The notes below the pieces were generated by a model. The model ran no database searches and was not told the origin of the DNA. It saw nothing but the letters and a program-made list of their open reading frames with translations. Of a stretch of 64,000 nt of DNA, positions 21,908 to 33,266 are shown piece by piece (the stretch's first letter is position 1; each line of letters starts with the position of its first letter). The stretch covers positions 76,439,727 through 76,503,726 of the forward strand of contig OY776119.1 in the NCBI GenBank assembly GCA_963675135.1, read 5' to 3'. Source of the DNA: Galeopsis tetrahit. Lineage: Eukaryota; Streptophyta; Magnoliopsida; Lamiales; Lamiaceae. The position numbers were made by a program, and so were the translations under genes.

Positions 21908-23215
21908 TGTTGGTCCCAAGTTGAGTTAATAATATTAAGTAAGCTAGTAAAAGTCTAGAGGGGAGGGGTGAATAGACTTTTAAAAATCTTTCAATATATC
22001 AGAATACACAATGCGGAATTTATCAAAGTAACAATGAGCCCAACTCGAGTTTATACTCAACTTATATTCGTAATTCGAACTTCTGTATGAACACTCTACT
22101 TGTCTTGTTCTTATATGCAATTAATCAATTAAGCAGTTAATCAATCAAACACACACAAAACAGTAAAGTAAATCAAACACAAGATTTATAGTGGTTCGAC
22201 AACTTGTCTACATCCACTCTCACAACACCAGTCGTGAAATTTATTACTCTTCCAATCGAGTGTTCTTGTGGTTTTAAGTCCCAAGAAATAAGACTTTGAT
22301 CTTCTCGATTATATCACCAGATATATCTTCGATCTAACTAGCTATTTACAAGCAACTAGCAACTTGAAACAAAAACGTAAAAGTAAAACTTCTCTTAGTC
22401 CAGTAGCAGCCTTCTTGTATTCTTTGCTTGTCTTCTGGCTTGAACTTTCCGAACTAATACTCTGAGAGTTAATTTGCTTTGAATATCTCTTTAGAATGCT
22501 TCAGTATATTAAGTTTCAGTAGTCTTGAATCGTTGAATACCATGGGGTATTTATAAGTTTTCATCTTCAAGAACTTTATGTTATGTAACCAACTTTTCTT
22601 GATAACTGACTTCTAACTTCTTCTTCTTATCCTTTCACGCGTTTCTTCAGTTAATTAGTTATTCCATAACTAACTCTTCAATCCTTATCTTCAATACGCG
22701 TTTCCAACTTTAAACTTTTCATTCTTTGTCACACACCTGTCTTGTCTGGTTTCGACACTTAGAAAATTTCAGCTTTCTTCAGCACTTGTCTTGTCTTGCA
22801 CATCCAGTCTTCTTCCTCTGTAGTAGACTTCTAACAAGAACTTAACACTATACTAGTCCTATCATCTAATCTTAACAAGACTATTACATTACTTTAAGCT
22901 TTATAATTTCAGCTTAGTCACCTTAAGATCTATACAATGAATATACATTCGGAATTATGAGCTTCTATACAATACTTAAATAGCTTAGTATAAATCCTAA
23001 CAAATATACAAAGTACTTATAAACTGTACTTGTCTTTTTCTCTTTCATACTTATCTTTTGAACTTTACTTGTGAACTCTACTGATCTTGTTCAAGACGAC
23101 TTACATAACTAGACTAGATCAGTCAACACTTATAAATTATTCAAGTCCTCTTTTTGGCTTATCAAAACTACTTCAACATCAATTTAGGACTTATATTAGG
23201 ATTCATATCCCAACA
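21908..23215 (-). repeat. 5' LTR of Copia element 1
   Basis: 1308 bp, pairing with 9793-11100. About 20 single-base differences were noted by eye, for example ATATTAAGTAAG here against ATATTGAGTAAG in the other copy. The CACCG target duplication follows at 23216-23220. Confidence 0.95.
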
Positions 23216-24990
23216 CACCGGTCTAGAACCGAGACCGAAATCTATCTAGATGGGTGGACCGGACCTGAATGCATCCAGTTCAAATCGGACCGGACCAGTA
23301 AATTTCGGTCCGGTCCGGGTTTGGACCGTTTCAGACCGGGTTTTTTTTTTAATTCCTTATAATATTTACTTTTAGAATCACATTTTTGTAGAAGATCTAG
23401 ATATTTCTTCATATTTACTTTTAGAATAAATTCTTTTTCTATATCCTAAAGAATAAGTTATGCCCATTAGATCAAGTTGATCACAATTGTGCAAATATAT
23501 ATATATATATATATATGTATGTATATTAGCAATAGTTACTTGAAAACTTAATTAATTTATAGCAAAACCATGTTCATAGGAATTAATTCAAGTCCAAATG
23601 AAAAAAAAAAAAAAAGCCTAAAATTAAAAAGCAGTAGCCCAAATGAAAAAAATAGTAGTCCTAATGAAAAAAACAATAGTCAACACAAATTTAAGGGTTG
23701 GGAGTTAGAGAGGGAACAAAAGGAAGGCAATTAAAAAAGAAAAAAAAAAGAAAATGCCTAGTCCAGGGCCCAACTCCATCAAAAAGGGCCGCAGAATAGA
23801 GGGGAACGCACGTAGAAAGAGAGCAACTGGGGAGAAAATCCTCCCCACTCATTTCTCTCCACCTACATTAGATTATTTAATTTTACAAGTTTAATTTGGT
23901 GATTTCAATTTCAATTCATGTTGTTATTTATATTCTATGTGTTTGTTTTATTTTGTTAATTTAGATATGGACTAGGCTTTGATTGCTTTAGTATATGAAT
24001 TATGTGAGTAATTAGTGGGTTTATGAATTAATGGCTTAATTTACCTATGTCTTGGTGATAATTGCTTCTAGTGTTGTAATTTGTAAGATTCAATTGGTTG
24101 ATTAATCCTATTAGATAGCATTTTCGATTATGTTAATTGTTACGAGAGTTGGGTTTGCATAATTGGGATGTGTGTGAAAAACTTGATTAATTAGTTTGAG
24201 TTAATAGTAATTAACTTAACCGAGAGAGAGTTGATTGTTTAGATCGACAACATTAGACATTAATCGATTAGAGGTCGTCTAAGAGATTAGTGAGAGGACG
24301 AGTCGTAAACATTAGTAACCGTGTTGAAAGTGTTTACGAGTCACTATCCTAGGAGTTTATGGTACTAATTAGATCTTATAATTGCTAATTAGTGCACGTG
24401 TTCACCTAAGCCTCACGAGAGATTGGTCTAGTTCACCTAAGCCTCACGAGGGATTGGTCTAGTTCACCTAAGCCTCACGAGGGATTGGTCTACACATATA
24501 TGTGATAACCTTTAGCATAATTCAAGACATTAGGTTTAATTATTGTGATTAGTTCGTTAATTCATTAGTGATCCCACATAAGGAAGACACCCGAAGTAAT
24601 TTTTCCACTTGCACTTTCATCTTTGAGAGTTAGTTTTAGTTGTTTGCATTAATTATTTATTTTCTTAGTTGTTATTTGTTAATTCTCCCATTTAGCTTCT
24701 ATAACACCATTTCGACTTATAGTTTTGGGGTTCCACACTCATTCAACTCCTTGGATGATAACTATTAGGTTGTATACTTATCATACTATTATCGAACCCA
24801 TACGCTTGTGGGGATTGTATAGTTGTTTGAAAAGTACAATGAATATAACATTGTTTTCATCGTCCAATGTAGTAATGACATATAAAAATGTTAAAAATTT
24901 TAAATAGGTACAACTAATAAATAAATATGCTGAAAATTTATTTGATAAATATAAACCATTACCATTCTCAATTTCTTCTAAGTTGATATT
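23216..24990. other. hAT interior and subterminal region without genes
   Basis: 23216-23345 is the subterminal repeat region of the hAT (repeated GGACCGG and CGGTCCGG words). The rest is AT-rich and non-coding, with a TA microsatellite at about 23499-23514, poly-A tracts near 23601 and 23740, and a 31-bp triple tandem repeat at 24401-24492. The stretch 23860-24900 resembles the non-coding end of some LTR element, but no boundaries were found. Confidence 0.45.
24401..24492. repeat. 31-bp tandem repeat, three copies
   Basis: Three head-to-tail copies begin at 24401, 24432 and 24463, each starting TTCACCTAAGCCTCACGAG. Copies 2 and 3 are identical where complete; copy 1 differs by one base (GAGAGATT against GAGGGATT). 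The last copy lacks its final base. Confidence 0.9.
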
Positions 24991-24994
24991 ATTA

Positions 24995-26886
24995 TCAGTG
25001 GATTCAAAGAACTTCTAAATGAATCGAGATGACGACCTCCCGTATTAAACACAAATTTAGAGGCAACTGTAGATAATGAAATAACAAGTATTCAATGCTC
25101 CCACCAAGACAGTGCATCCAAATCATTTTCATCATCCCCTAATATTTCATTCAAATACCTTTCTTACATGTTCTCTTGATCCTTTCAACCTTTTAGCTCT
25201 ATCTTGTAGACATCTCACATAGTTTACCATCTCCCATTCCAACCCCACCCTCAGTTACATTATCAACATAAGTCAAATCAACATTTTGGCCACTTTGAGG
25301 AGCCAAGTGAGAGTGTGCATATGTCTATACTCATCAAATAAAGCAAAAACTTGAATTTTCACTTTAGTAGTCAATCTCATACCCTTTTGTTTTACATACA
25401 TGTATGTGAGAGTCAATTCAACAACATCACGTTTTGATTGAGGATCAAGAACAATAGAAATATAAATCATTGTGTTCATTTTATCAACATCACCCCAATA
25501 CTTATCATACTTCATCCTCATATTAGCTGCCATGTTTTGAAATTCTAACTCAAAGTTCTTCTCCCACCTATTCGACATATCAAGAGTAGTAGCAATTCTA
25601 AAAAATCTCTTGTTACTAGTCACATAAAAAGTACTAGAAATGCAACGAGTTAATGAGTAGAATCCTTTCAAAAACACAACTAACCTCTTCACATTACACC
25701 AATCATCATCATCACGAAGTTTTTCATCATTTGGAACATCTCTTCCATTAGGCAAATTCACACTACTAAAAATACGCTGAAATTTACAAGTAGTGTCTAA
25801 CATAACATAGGTGGAATTCCAACGAGTAGAACAGTCAAGGGATAAAAGAGATTTAGAATTTAAATTAGCTTTCTCGGCAAGCTCTTTGAATCTATGCAAT
25901 CTTGTTGGAGAATTCCTAACATATTTCACAGCAGTTCTAACCCTATTAATGGAAAGAACTCTTTAATGCCATCACAAACAATAAGATTAATGATGTGAGT
26001 CATGCATCTAATGTGTAGAAATTTCCCATCACTAATACATCATATGCGTTGAACCATCCTTCTCAAATATCCACATGCAACGTCATTAGAGCTAGCATTA
26101 TCAATCGTTACAGTAAATTTTTTATCTTCAATGCCCCAAAATTCTAAACAAGACTCAATTGTTTTACCTATAGCTTCACCATTATGACTAGAGATTGGAC
26201 AAAAGTTTATTATTCTCTTCTAGAGTTTCCATTCACCATCAATGAAGTGAGCTGTGAGACATGTGTAATTTATTATTTGAATCGATGTCCAAGTATCAGT
26301 TGTCACATATACTCTTTGGCATGAACTTCTAAAAAAATCCTTTCAATTCAACTTTTTCATTCTTATAAAGTAGAAGAACATCGCGTGCAACAATGTGTGT
26401 GAGGGAACATGAAATCTAGAAACACAAACTTCCATCAACCTTTTAAAATGAAGCTTCTCAACATGTCAAGGTAACTCATCCAATACAATGTGATAAAGAA
26501 GTGCTTCCCTAACATTTTCAAATTCACAGTCCCAAATTTTAATTTACCCTCCGTCTCGTCACCATCTTTAAAAATCAACTCATATTGTTTCCCTTTACCA
26601 TTATTAGCAGGATTGCGAATACATTTATCAGAATGTTGCTTCACATTTTTTGTTCCATTCACATTAGAATCAACAGCAAAAGTAGAGTCACAAAACTTAC
26701 ATTCAGCTCAAAGAACACTTTTATCATCCAAATACTCGATAAAGTTTTGCCAATATATTGCCTTCTTTTACTCTTTCTATTGATGTACCTTCGTCCCTTT
26801 GTTAGTCTCTTACTCGGAGGTAGGGACTTGCGCAACTCTTCAAGTTCTTCATTAGTAAGGGCATCAATTGATTGATCAGAAAACAT
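24995..26886 (-). pseudogene. hAT transposase (BED finger, RICESLEEPER-like), degenerate
   Basis: Domains in order on the minus strand: an N-terminal acidic segment from an ATG at 26886, then a BED zinc finger at about 26690-26600 (ECKFCDSTFA…HSDKC, the C2…HC pattern). A catalytic-core remnant reads GDGKFLHIRCMTHIINLIV near 25990. A clearer frame at 25929-25273 (218 codons) has DCSTRWNSTYVMLD and a DUF4413-like region LEFQNMAANMRMKYDKYWGD. A C-terminal hATC dimerisation remnant lies at about 25140-24995 (LSWWEH, then STVASKFVFNTGGRHLDSF). Multiple stops and shifts separate these. Such proteins cut and paste hAT elements; this one cannot, and the element would need a transposase from elsewhere. 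Confidence 0.85.
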
Positions 26887-26917
26887 CAGTATTCTTTTTT
26901 ATTGAGATTGTGACTAA

Positions 26918-27675
26918 GGGGGATGCATTAGTTGTAGATTCTGTAGGATTTTTTTGGACTTTCAAAGTATGGGGTATTCAATTCGGGTTTTCAAAAGTCT
27001 TTAAAAATTCTTAGGTATTCAATACGGATTTTAAAAAGTCTTTAAAAATCTTTAGGTATTCAACAGTTTATGGATTTTAATAATCTATGGATTTTGTTGG
27101 ATTCTCTTCAAAAAATATAAATAAATTGCACTATCCAAAATCTCTTCTAAAAACAAGAGATTTCAACGGATTCTCTCAGAGAACTCTCAACACGAAAGAT
27201 TAGAAAGATCAGAAGTAGGGATGGCAATATTGACCCTGGGTACCCACCCCACCCCACGAGCTTTGGGTCAGGTCAGATCTGCCCCGTATTGAGTATAGGT
27301 CGGGTTTGGCTCTTATGTCCGACCCGCGGGTATCCGACCGACCCGAATAAATATATAAACTTTATATAATATATATTTATATACATATATGTATATATTT
27401 TAGTAGAATATTTATATATATATATATATATAATATTAATTAAAAAAAACATTTCACATTAAAAAAAAAAACTCTTTGCATCAATATCGGAGTTTATGAA
27501 AATCTATGTAAATCAATAAAAAAATATATTCCACAATCATGTCAAGTCTATCAAAATCCATATAAATCAATAAAAAAAGTCAGTCAAACTCTGCATGAAC
27601 ACTATGAATTTTATAAATCCACGTACTTTTTAAAGTCCAAACAAATCCAATAGATTCTCAATTGAATACACCCCC
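26918..27675. mobile_element. Tourist-like (PIF/Harbinger) MITE inside the hAT element
   Basis: The target duplication TAA (26915-26917 and 27676-27678) flanks imperfect inverted ends GGGGGATGCATT and GAATACACCCCC. Matching inner words GGATTTTTTTGGACTTTC and AAAGTCCAAACAAATCC face each other. The size is 758 bp. It contains a one-sided fragment at 27216-27350 starting TAGGGATGGCAAT with repeated GGGTCGGGT words, like the hAT MITE in the UFL1 intron, so another element may be nested and truncated here. Confidence 0.65.
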
Positions 27676-27798
27676 TAAGTATTATCCATTTAAAATTGAA
27701 ACAAGAAATTAAAAATTATTATTATGATTATTATTATGAAGTAAAATAGTTGAAACCTTCTCAATGACTCAAGAAAACTTACATTGCAAGAAGATTGA

Positions 27799-28140
27799 GT
27801 GGAGTATTCAGTTGTGCTGGGTATATTACCTTCTCACAACGTCTTTGAGTCACAACAATCATACACTCACACTATTACACATACAGTCGCAAGGTGGTCG
27901 CAGGGCAACGGGGCGATGGTCGGTGGGTTAGCTAGACGGCAAAGAGTGGGGGTGGAGAAGGGTTGTCGTCGTCGATTGGGTGAGCGCCCGTTTTAGAGAG
28001 AAGAAGGTTAAAGAAGATTTTGAGAATTGGAAAAGACGGAGTGTAATATAATTTAGGGTTAAGGAAGTGGGAATATGGATTTTGTTCTGTCTATTTAATT
28101 TCTAATAATAAAAAAATTAAAAAAAATAATAATAAATCAG
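27799..28140. other. hAT 5' flank, no gene
   Basis: Upstream of the transposase (on the minus strand) between the Tourist-like MITE and the GGACCGG subterminal repeats. A short plus frame at 27799-27996 has no homology I can name. It may hold the transposase promoter, but no defined box was found. Confidence 0.35.
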
Positions 28141-28472
28141 GGTTTTTAGTTCAGGATCGATAAATTCCGGTTTTAGACCGGACCGGACTAGAACCCGGAA
28201 TCTTAAAATTTTATGGACCGGACCGGTATCTAACCGGTCGGTCCAGTTCCAGTCTTTTTTTTGTCCTTTTTATTTTGCACAATCCTAGTTCCAATGAAGC
28301 TCGATCAAGGGTATACAAAAATATGTGTTACAAACATTAAACACACAAGTCTAGAAAATTACAGATTTGACTTGTTTTGAACTATTGATAACAGTTGAAT
28401 AATGATTTACACTACACTGATATTTTCGGTATTTTACAAAAGATATTCATTATCAAACTGAAAGAAATAAAC

Positions 28473-29182
28473 TCAATCTAGAAGTAAAAAGTACAAGTAG
28501 TGTGACATTTGAGAAATAAGATCCATCATATTGACTGGAGTAGTGGACAAGAAACCGACAAACATTTCCCGAATGAGTTCGCCAAGGCAAGACCAGTCAG
28601 CCTCAAATCGTGCGACCTTGTTCGATTTTAAAACTGGCTCAAAATCGAGTCCACATATCATCAATTCTTCATTAACCACGTATAAATTATCCACTATTAA
28701 CGTAATTGGTTGCCCTAAAGACTTGTCGATGAGGATTATGGCATTCTCATCTACATGTACCTTCGCAAGTAAGTTGATGATACCTCTAACAAACTTGTAA
28801 AAAATGTGTGGAATATAGTGATACTTAACGGTATCCAATATAAAAGAATACTCCATAACGGGCTTGACTGCTGAATTCTTGAGATAGTCTTCATACGTCT
28901 GCTCAGGGCACCCATGTACTCTTATGTCGTGCCTGTAGCTTGTACAGTCTTGACCACCCCTTTTGGAGGTACCATTCTCATTCTTGTAAACCATGTAGAG
29001 AGGAACATAGTTGGGATGGTTGAGTTCAAGTTCATATCGGTGTACAGATTCGTCTTCGTATGCATATTGGATATGAATGGGAGTACCTCCCATTTCCAAA
29101 TTTCCTCTGCGGTTTTTTCAATAGGATCGTATGTATATTTTAGTTGGACAGTTTTTTCCTTCAAGTTTGAATTTGTTGACAT
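28473..29182 (-). pseudogene. Unrecognised protein, cassette copy C (minus member, best preserved)
   Basis: The most intact copy. The N-terminus MSTNSNLKEKTVQLKYTYDP starts at an ATG at 29182. The body frame 29099-28473 (208 codons) runs MEMGGTPIHIQYAYEDES, then LELNHPNYVPLYMVYKNENG, KFVRGIINLLAKVHVDENA, DNLYVVNEELMICGLDFEP, EADWSCLGELIREMFVGF, and ends in a hydrophobic SHYLYFLLLD. The two frames are offset near 29110, in or next to a run of A residues, as in copies A and B. The product would be about 235 residues. No known domain is certain: similarity to a protein-kinase C-lobe is faint and lacks catalytic motifs. A plus-strand paralogue faces it at 29332-29559. Confidence 0.5.
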
Positions 29183-29331
29183 TTTGAGAAAACTTAAAAG
29201 GATGAAGAAAACTTTTACGAAATAAGGAGGGAAGAATGCTTTCAAGAAAACAGGAAGAAGATAAATTTTGCTGAAAGAATATTTTTTTTACGGAAGAATG
29301 AGGGAAGAATGCTTTCAAGAAAACTGTTCGA

Positions 29332-29559
29332 GTGATCGTCAACTTAGTTGTGAAGGTACATATGGATAGTCATACCTTAATCCTCTCCAACAAGACTTCA
29401 GGGCTGCCCATTACCTTAACTGTAGATAATTTATATGTGGATAATGAAGAATTGATGATATGTGGGGTTGATTTTGAGTCAGTTTCAAAATTCAATGAGG
29501 TCGAACAATTTGAGGTTGATTGGACAATCTGTTTGGCGAGGTTAATTTATAGGCGTTAA
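29332..29559 (+). pseudogene. Unrecognised protein, cassette copy C (plus member)
   Basis: 75-codon frame MIVNLVVKVHMDSHTLILSN…DNLYVDNEELMICGVDFESV…DWTICLARLIYRR. The whole length aligns with the middle and C-terminal part of the minus-strand partner. It is the least damaged plus member and ends at the same point (LIYRR/LIYRY then a stop) as copy A, so the stop is ancestral. Confidence 0.5.
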
Positions 29560-29739
29560 TCTTAGGTTAAAGCATGATCTATAATGTGGAAATTAATTTT
29601 GAGGTTGAATACGTGCACTTTCTGGACATTCTGTTTGGCGAGGTGTTTTGCATGTGTTTTACTTATCTATAAATTGTGGAAAAATATGGTAATATTTTAT
29701 TTGGAGTCTAAAATAACATATTAAAAATATGATCTTTAG

Positions 29740-30380
29740 ACGTCATAATAAAAATAGTCATTCAGGTGACTTGGTCAAGTTCAGGTTAGTTGGACTCAGT
29801 TCAGATGACTTGTCTCATGTGACTTTTTCTAATGACTTATTTCAGTTACTTGGCCTCAATTCAGGTGACTTGTCCTCAGATGACTTGTCTTAGGTGACTT
29901 TTCGAGATGATTTGTTCTGATTCATATGAGATGTATCAGGCAAGGGCGGAGGGACAATATGGCTAAGATGGGCGATAACGCACCCTATTTTTTTAAGATG
30001 GCTTGTCTTAAACTCTCAGGTGTTTTTTCCAGATGACACTCTTCACCGCTGCAGCCTTGGATCCATGGAACTTCTTTGTATCTTTGTACCACTTACATCT
30101 TAGTTAGATCTTAACATTCTCATTAATATGATCTTCACACCCCATAATGAAAATAACCCATTTTTCCTATCGAATTGTTTCTCTAGTCGTTAGAAAATTA
30201 GTCGTTCAGGTGACTTATCCTAATTCACATTTTGTATGTTGAAATTTAAATTTTAAATTCCGAACTAAAAAAAGACGAAAAATTAAACACCCCACATCTA
30301 GTGGTGTGAATCTCAAATTAAACATTCTCTTTAATGTTTTTCTTTTACCTAGGATAAATAAATTACTAAAAAAAAAAACG
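29740..30380. repeat. Spacer with GACTTGTC repeats, second copy
   Basis: 29755-29960 repeats GATGACTTGTC and CAGGTGACTT words and ends in GGAGGGACAATATGGCTAAG, matching 6655-6858. 29970-30380 is AT-rich with no gene seen. Confidence 0.55.
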
Positions 30381-30519
30381 TGTTCTCATGTCTCAAAGAT
30401 ATGCTTCAATAAAGTTCTATTTTTACCTTAAAAAAAAGGTATACCTCATTACCCTGCAAAAATTCTTTACTTTTTACCACGGTTTCGCCTCTTCTAAGTT
30501 GAATGTTAATCTGAAAATA

Positions 30520-31268
30520 CTAGCTCCGTCATCAAGCATGTCGAGCTTAAGCAGGAAACTTGAACACCTCTCTACACAACCACAAACCTAAGTTTCCATT
30601 CACAAAGTTCCAAAACAATTGACTAATGTGAATAACAAAGCTTACCAACTAGAAATAGTGTCAATCGGTCCTTATCGCCATGGACAACCAAACTTTAAAA
30701 CGATAGAGGAACTCAAGTTGCGTTACTTTAAATCACTTCTCGAGCGCAAACATGAGATACAAGCTCAAGAATACATCTCAACTATCGAATTTTTTTCCAA
30801 CGAGGCACGTGATTGCTACCCAGAAGTAACCATGACTCTTGATGAGTTTATTGATATGTTGGTTCTAGATAGCTGCTTCATTATTGAAGTAATGTATAAT
30901 CTTTAACCTTATAGGCGCACCTTTCCCACTAGATCGAGTTGTGGAATCTTGCTACGGGATCTGATTTTGTTGGAAAATCAAATTATGTGCAAACTTTTCG
31001 ACCTCATTGAAGAAGCAGGGCAACACACCGTACTGATGGAAGGTGTGTTAGAATTCTGTGAGGAACTTTTTCCAGGAAAAAAAAGGTACGAGATGAGGAA
31101 ATTAGAGGAGGTAAACATATACTTGATTTGGTTCACTCTAACCGGTGTCCTCCTACTACTCCTCCTGATGATGTCCAACTACAAGAGTCATTCTTGATCT
31201 TGTGATCCCCTCTGCTTCGAAACTGTACGATGTTAATGTAAAGTTTCTTCATAACAAGAATATTATCC

Positions 31269-31317
<49 letters not shown>

Positions 31318-31390
31318 AGTAGGCCCCCAAAATCTCGGGGCCTAGGGCGGTCGCCCTTACCACCCTACCTCAAGGCCACCCCTGAGATAA
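30520..31390 (+). pseudogene. DUF247 (UPF0481) gene fragment, second copy
   Basis: A start-side segment reads KVPKQLTNVNNKAYQLEIVS then IGPYRHGQPNF, the hallmark opening of plant DUF247/UPF0481 proteins (usual KVP…N..AY.P..VSIGP.HHG). The frame 30619-30906 (95 codons) continues through FFSNEARDCYPEVTMTLDEF and LDSCFIIEVMYNL, then stops. The next part, LRDLILLENQIMCKLFDLI, is in another frame (30949-31197). Full-length relatives have about 400-550 residues with a C-terminal membrane helix, which is missing here. It is a processed or truncated relic. The same stretch at 5885 was split by the Gypsy element. Confidence 0.75.
31269..31314. repeat. (AT)n microsatellite
   Basis: About 23 uninterrupted AT units. 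The matching place in the first DUF247 copy (about 6391) has only a few TATA units, so the array expanded after duplication. Confidence 0.9.
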
Positions 31391-33261
31391 GCTCAAAATG
31401 TGCACTAAGGGGTGAATAGACTTTGTTATTTTCTTAAAACTTTTGCGTGCGATGAACATATGAGGTAATCAAATTAGTGATATACCAAGTCGTCTGATGT
31501 TAGTAGTATGATCTGATCGAGTGCGAGTGTGAGAACAGTAAGGATAGATAACTAACCTACTAATTCCTTGTTAGTTGATCAGTTGGACAACTATCTACTC
31601 AGTTGTTAGTGCGGAATTGTGTAGGCCCTAAATGTTTAGACTCGTGGGTTGAATGAAAACCTTTTCAAATAATGACTTTGAATAAATCAATGAGCTTATC
31701 AGCTGACTTGGTATCAGCTGATTATGGAAATTTATACTTGTGAATTTTGACTCTTTTTAAAACCAATGCTTATTAAATATATGTTATGTTAACAAATGAT
31801 AAACAATATAAAGCAATAAATAATACAAGATTTATAGTAGTTCAGCCTAGATGTGAAGTTAATTCCTTATAAATAAAGGTCTTTGCTACTTTATAGTCCC
31901 AAGAGAAGACTTGTGTGTTCGATACACCACCTGAGTGCAATTAACTCTACTTGTTATTAGAAGAACAAGTACTCTTACAAAGTTGGATAAACAACAAACT
32001 AAACTTCTAAGGGGTGGAAGGTATGGTTTGGGGTTTACAGAATGTTCCAACTAGTGTGGTGAACAAAGAGGTTCAATCAACACTTTTATAAGCTTGGGAT
32101 AGTATATGAAATACAGGTTTAGATTCTGGAAACTTAGAGCTACGGGATTCTCAAGATCAAACATTGGCTCTAAAGAACTTCTAAAGAGTTCAGTTAGTTG
32201 ATAATAAATAATTGTTCGTCTGATGTGTGAGTTTTTGCGTATAGTTTCCATAAGTTGTTACATGAACAACATCTTGTATTTATAGAGGATTTGAGCTCGA
32301 ACTAGCCGTTGCCACCAAATCTTCCAAGAATGTGCTCGAGATCTTCATGGATGAATGTTTCATGCAATTCTGGTACGACATACCTATTTTAGGTATGTGC
32401 ATTTAATGCGTCTGTACGATCTCTGAGACCTTAGTCTAAGTCAACTCAATAGCTGTGTTGGTTAGACTATCAGTCTTATCTTCAGTTGAGTCTGTCAGAT
32501 GAGGTTCGACATTCTCTTTGTCTGTTTAAGGTTGTAGCCTACTTAATAAATGTATGATATCAGTTGATTCCTTCAACTGAGTAGCTCTTCTGAAACTTAA
32601 GGCTTGACAAGATCTGACTAAGTTCATATCAGCTAGCATCTTCTACTCGGCTGATTTCAGGTAGCTAATATAAGCTGACATGTGATGGTCCCTTTTTCGA
32701 CTAGAATATCAAACGAGTTTACTGAAAGATCAGTTGACTTGATGTCAGCTGATAGAGTTTAAGTGTAGAAAACAAATTAACTCTTCTAAGCAGATGACTT
32801 AGTCAACTGATTCGTTAAGAGTTTAGAACTAACTAGTATGCTGATTAGATCAGCTGATAGAGAAGCGTGTGCGAAATTGTAGTGTGCCCATTTTAAGGAT
32901 TATACTCGTTTATACTACTTATGTAATTTAAAACTTTAATTCATGCATAAACACATTTTATGATATCAGCTGACTTGGTGTCTGCTGAATATGAACTTTC
33001 GAAACTTAGCAAAATAGATATGTAGTGTATCAGCTGATACAAAACATTTTCTTTGTTAAACATATGTTATGTAAGTATGCATGTTAAAGCAGTAAATAAC
33101 ACATAGATTTATAGTGGTTCGGACCTCAATGTCCTACATCCACTCTCACATCTCATTAAGTGATATTATCCCATTGATCATTTAACATCCCAAATTGTAG
33201 CGGTCTTGCTAACTTTGTAGTCCCAAGAGAAGACTTTTGATCAAAAGACATTCGCCTTGGT
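31391..33261. repeat. Copia-type LTR fragments, outer layer of a nest (left part)
   Basis: Starts abruptly after the DUF247-linked flank with AGGGGTGAATAGAC, a Copia LTR landmark also seen in element 1. Two diverged copies of the same LTR kind follow each other: GTGCGGAATTGTGTAGGCC near 31610 and GTGCGAAATTGTAGTGTGCC near 32871, and TTTATAGTAGTTC near 31832 and TTTATAGTGGTTC near 33109. CAGCTGA words are frequent. The sequence breaks at 33261-33266 where Copia element 2 enters and resumes at 41419. No coding frames belong to it. Confidence 0.6.
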
Positions 33262-33266
33262 ATATA

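Larger units (their letters stand above)
9793..23215 (-). mobile_element. Complete Copia (Sirevirus-like) LTR retrotransposon, 13.4 kb, degenerate
   Basis: Two 1308-bp LTRs (TGTTGGTCCC…ATCCCAACA) bound the element. The 5-bp duplication CACCG is at 9788-9792 and 23216-23220. A Met-tRNA primer site is next to the right LTR and a polypurine tract next to the left one, so it reads right to left. Gene order on the minus strand is gag (21753-19204), protease, integrase and RT/RNase H (19168-15899), then two extra frames (15010-13778 and 13799-11277). Large gag, Copia order and an extra post-pol ORF are the layout of Sireviruses. By eye the LTRs differ at about 20 positions (roughly 1.5%), suggesting recent insertion. 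Several stops make it non-functional. Confidence 0.93.
9777..28286 (-). mobile_element. hAT-family DNA transposon, about 5.1 kb, split by a Copia element
   Basis: The 8-bp duplication AGTTCCAA flanks it at 9769-9776 and 28287-28294. The ends are imperfect inverted repeats: CTAGGGGTGTGCAC at the left and TTGCACAATCCT at the right (reverse complement AGGATTGTGCAA). Subterminal words built on GGACCGGACC occur at both ends (23230-23340 and 28170-28250), a common hAT trait. The homologous undisturbed site in the cassette, GTAAGTTACAATGAAGC at 8174, supports the joining of the flanks. A degenerate BED/DUF4413/hATC transposase lies on the minus strand (24995-26886). The Copia element 9793-23215 sits inside, 16 bp from the left tip. 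Confidence 0.85.

Noticed and set aside
24401..24492. Short direct repeats as a CRISPR-like array
   Set aside because: Units are directly adjacent with no spacers, and this is plant nuclear DNA.
31269..31314. Long AT dinucleotide run as a replication origin or matrix attachment site
   Set aside because: A plain microsatellite explains it; the matching site in the other DUF247 copy has only a short run.
30520..31390. DUF247 gene as a self-incompatibility S/Z-type locus with the neighbouring unknown frames as partners
   Set aside because: DUF247 is a large family found widely in plants, both copies here are broken, and the neighbours show no small secreted-protein features.
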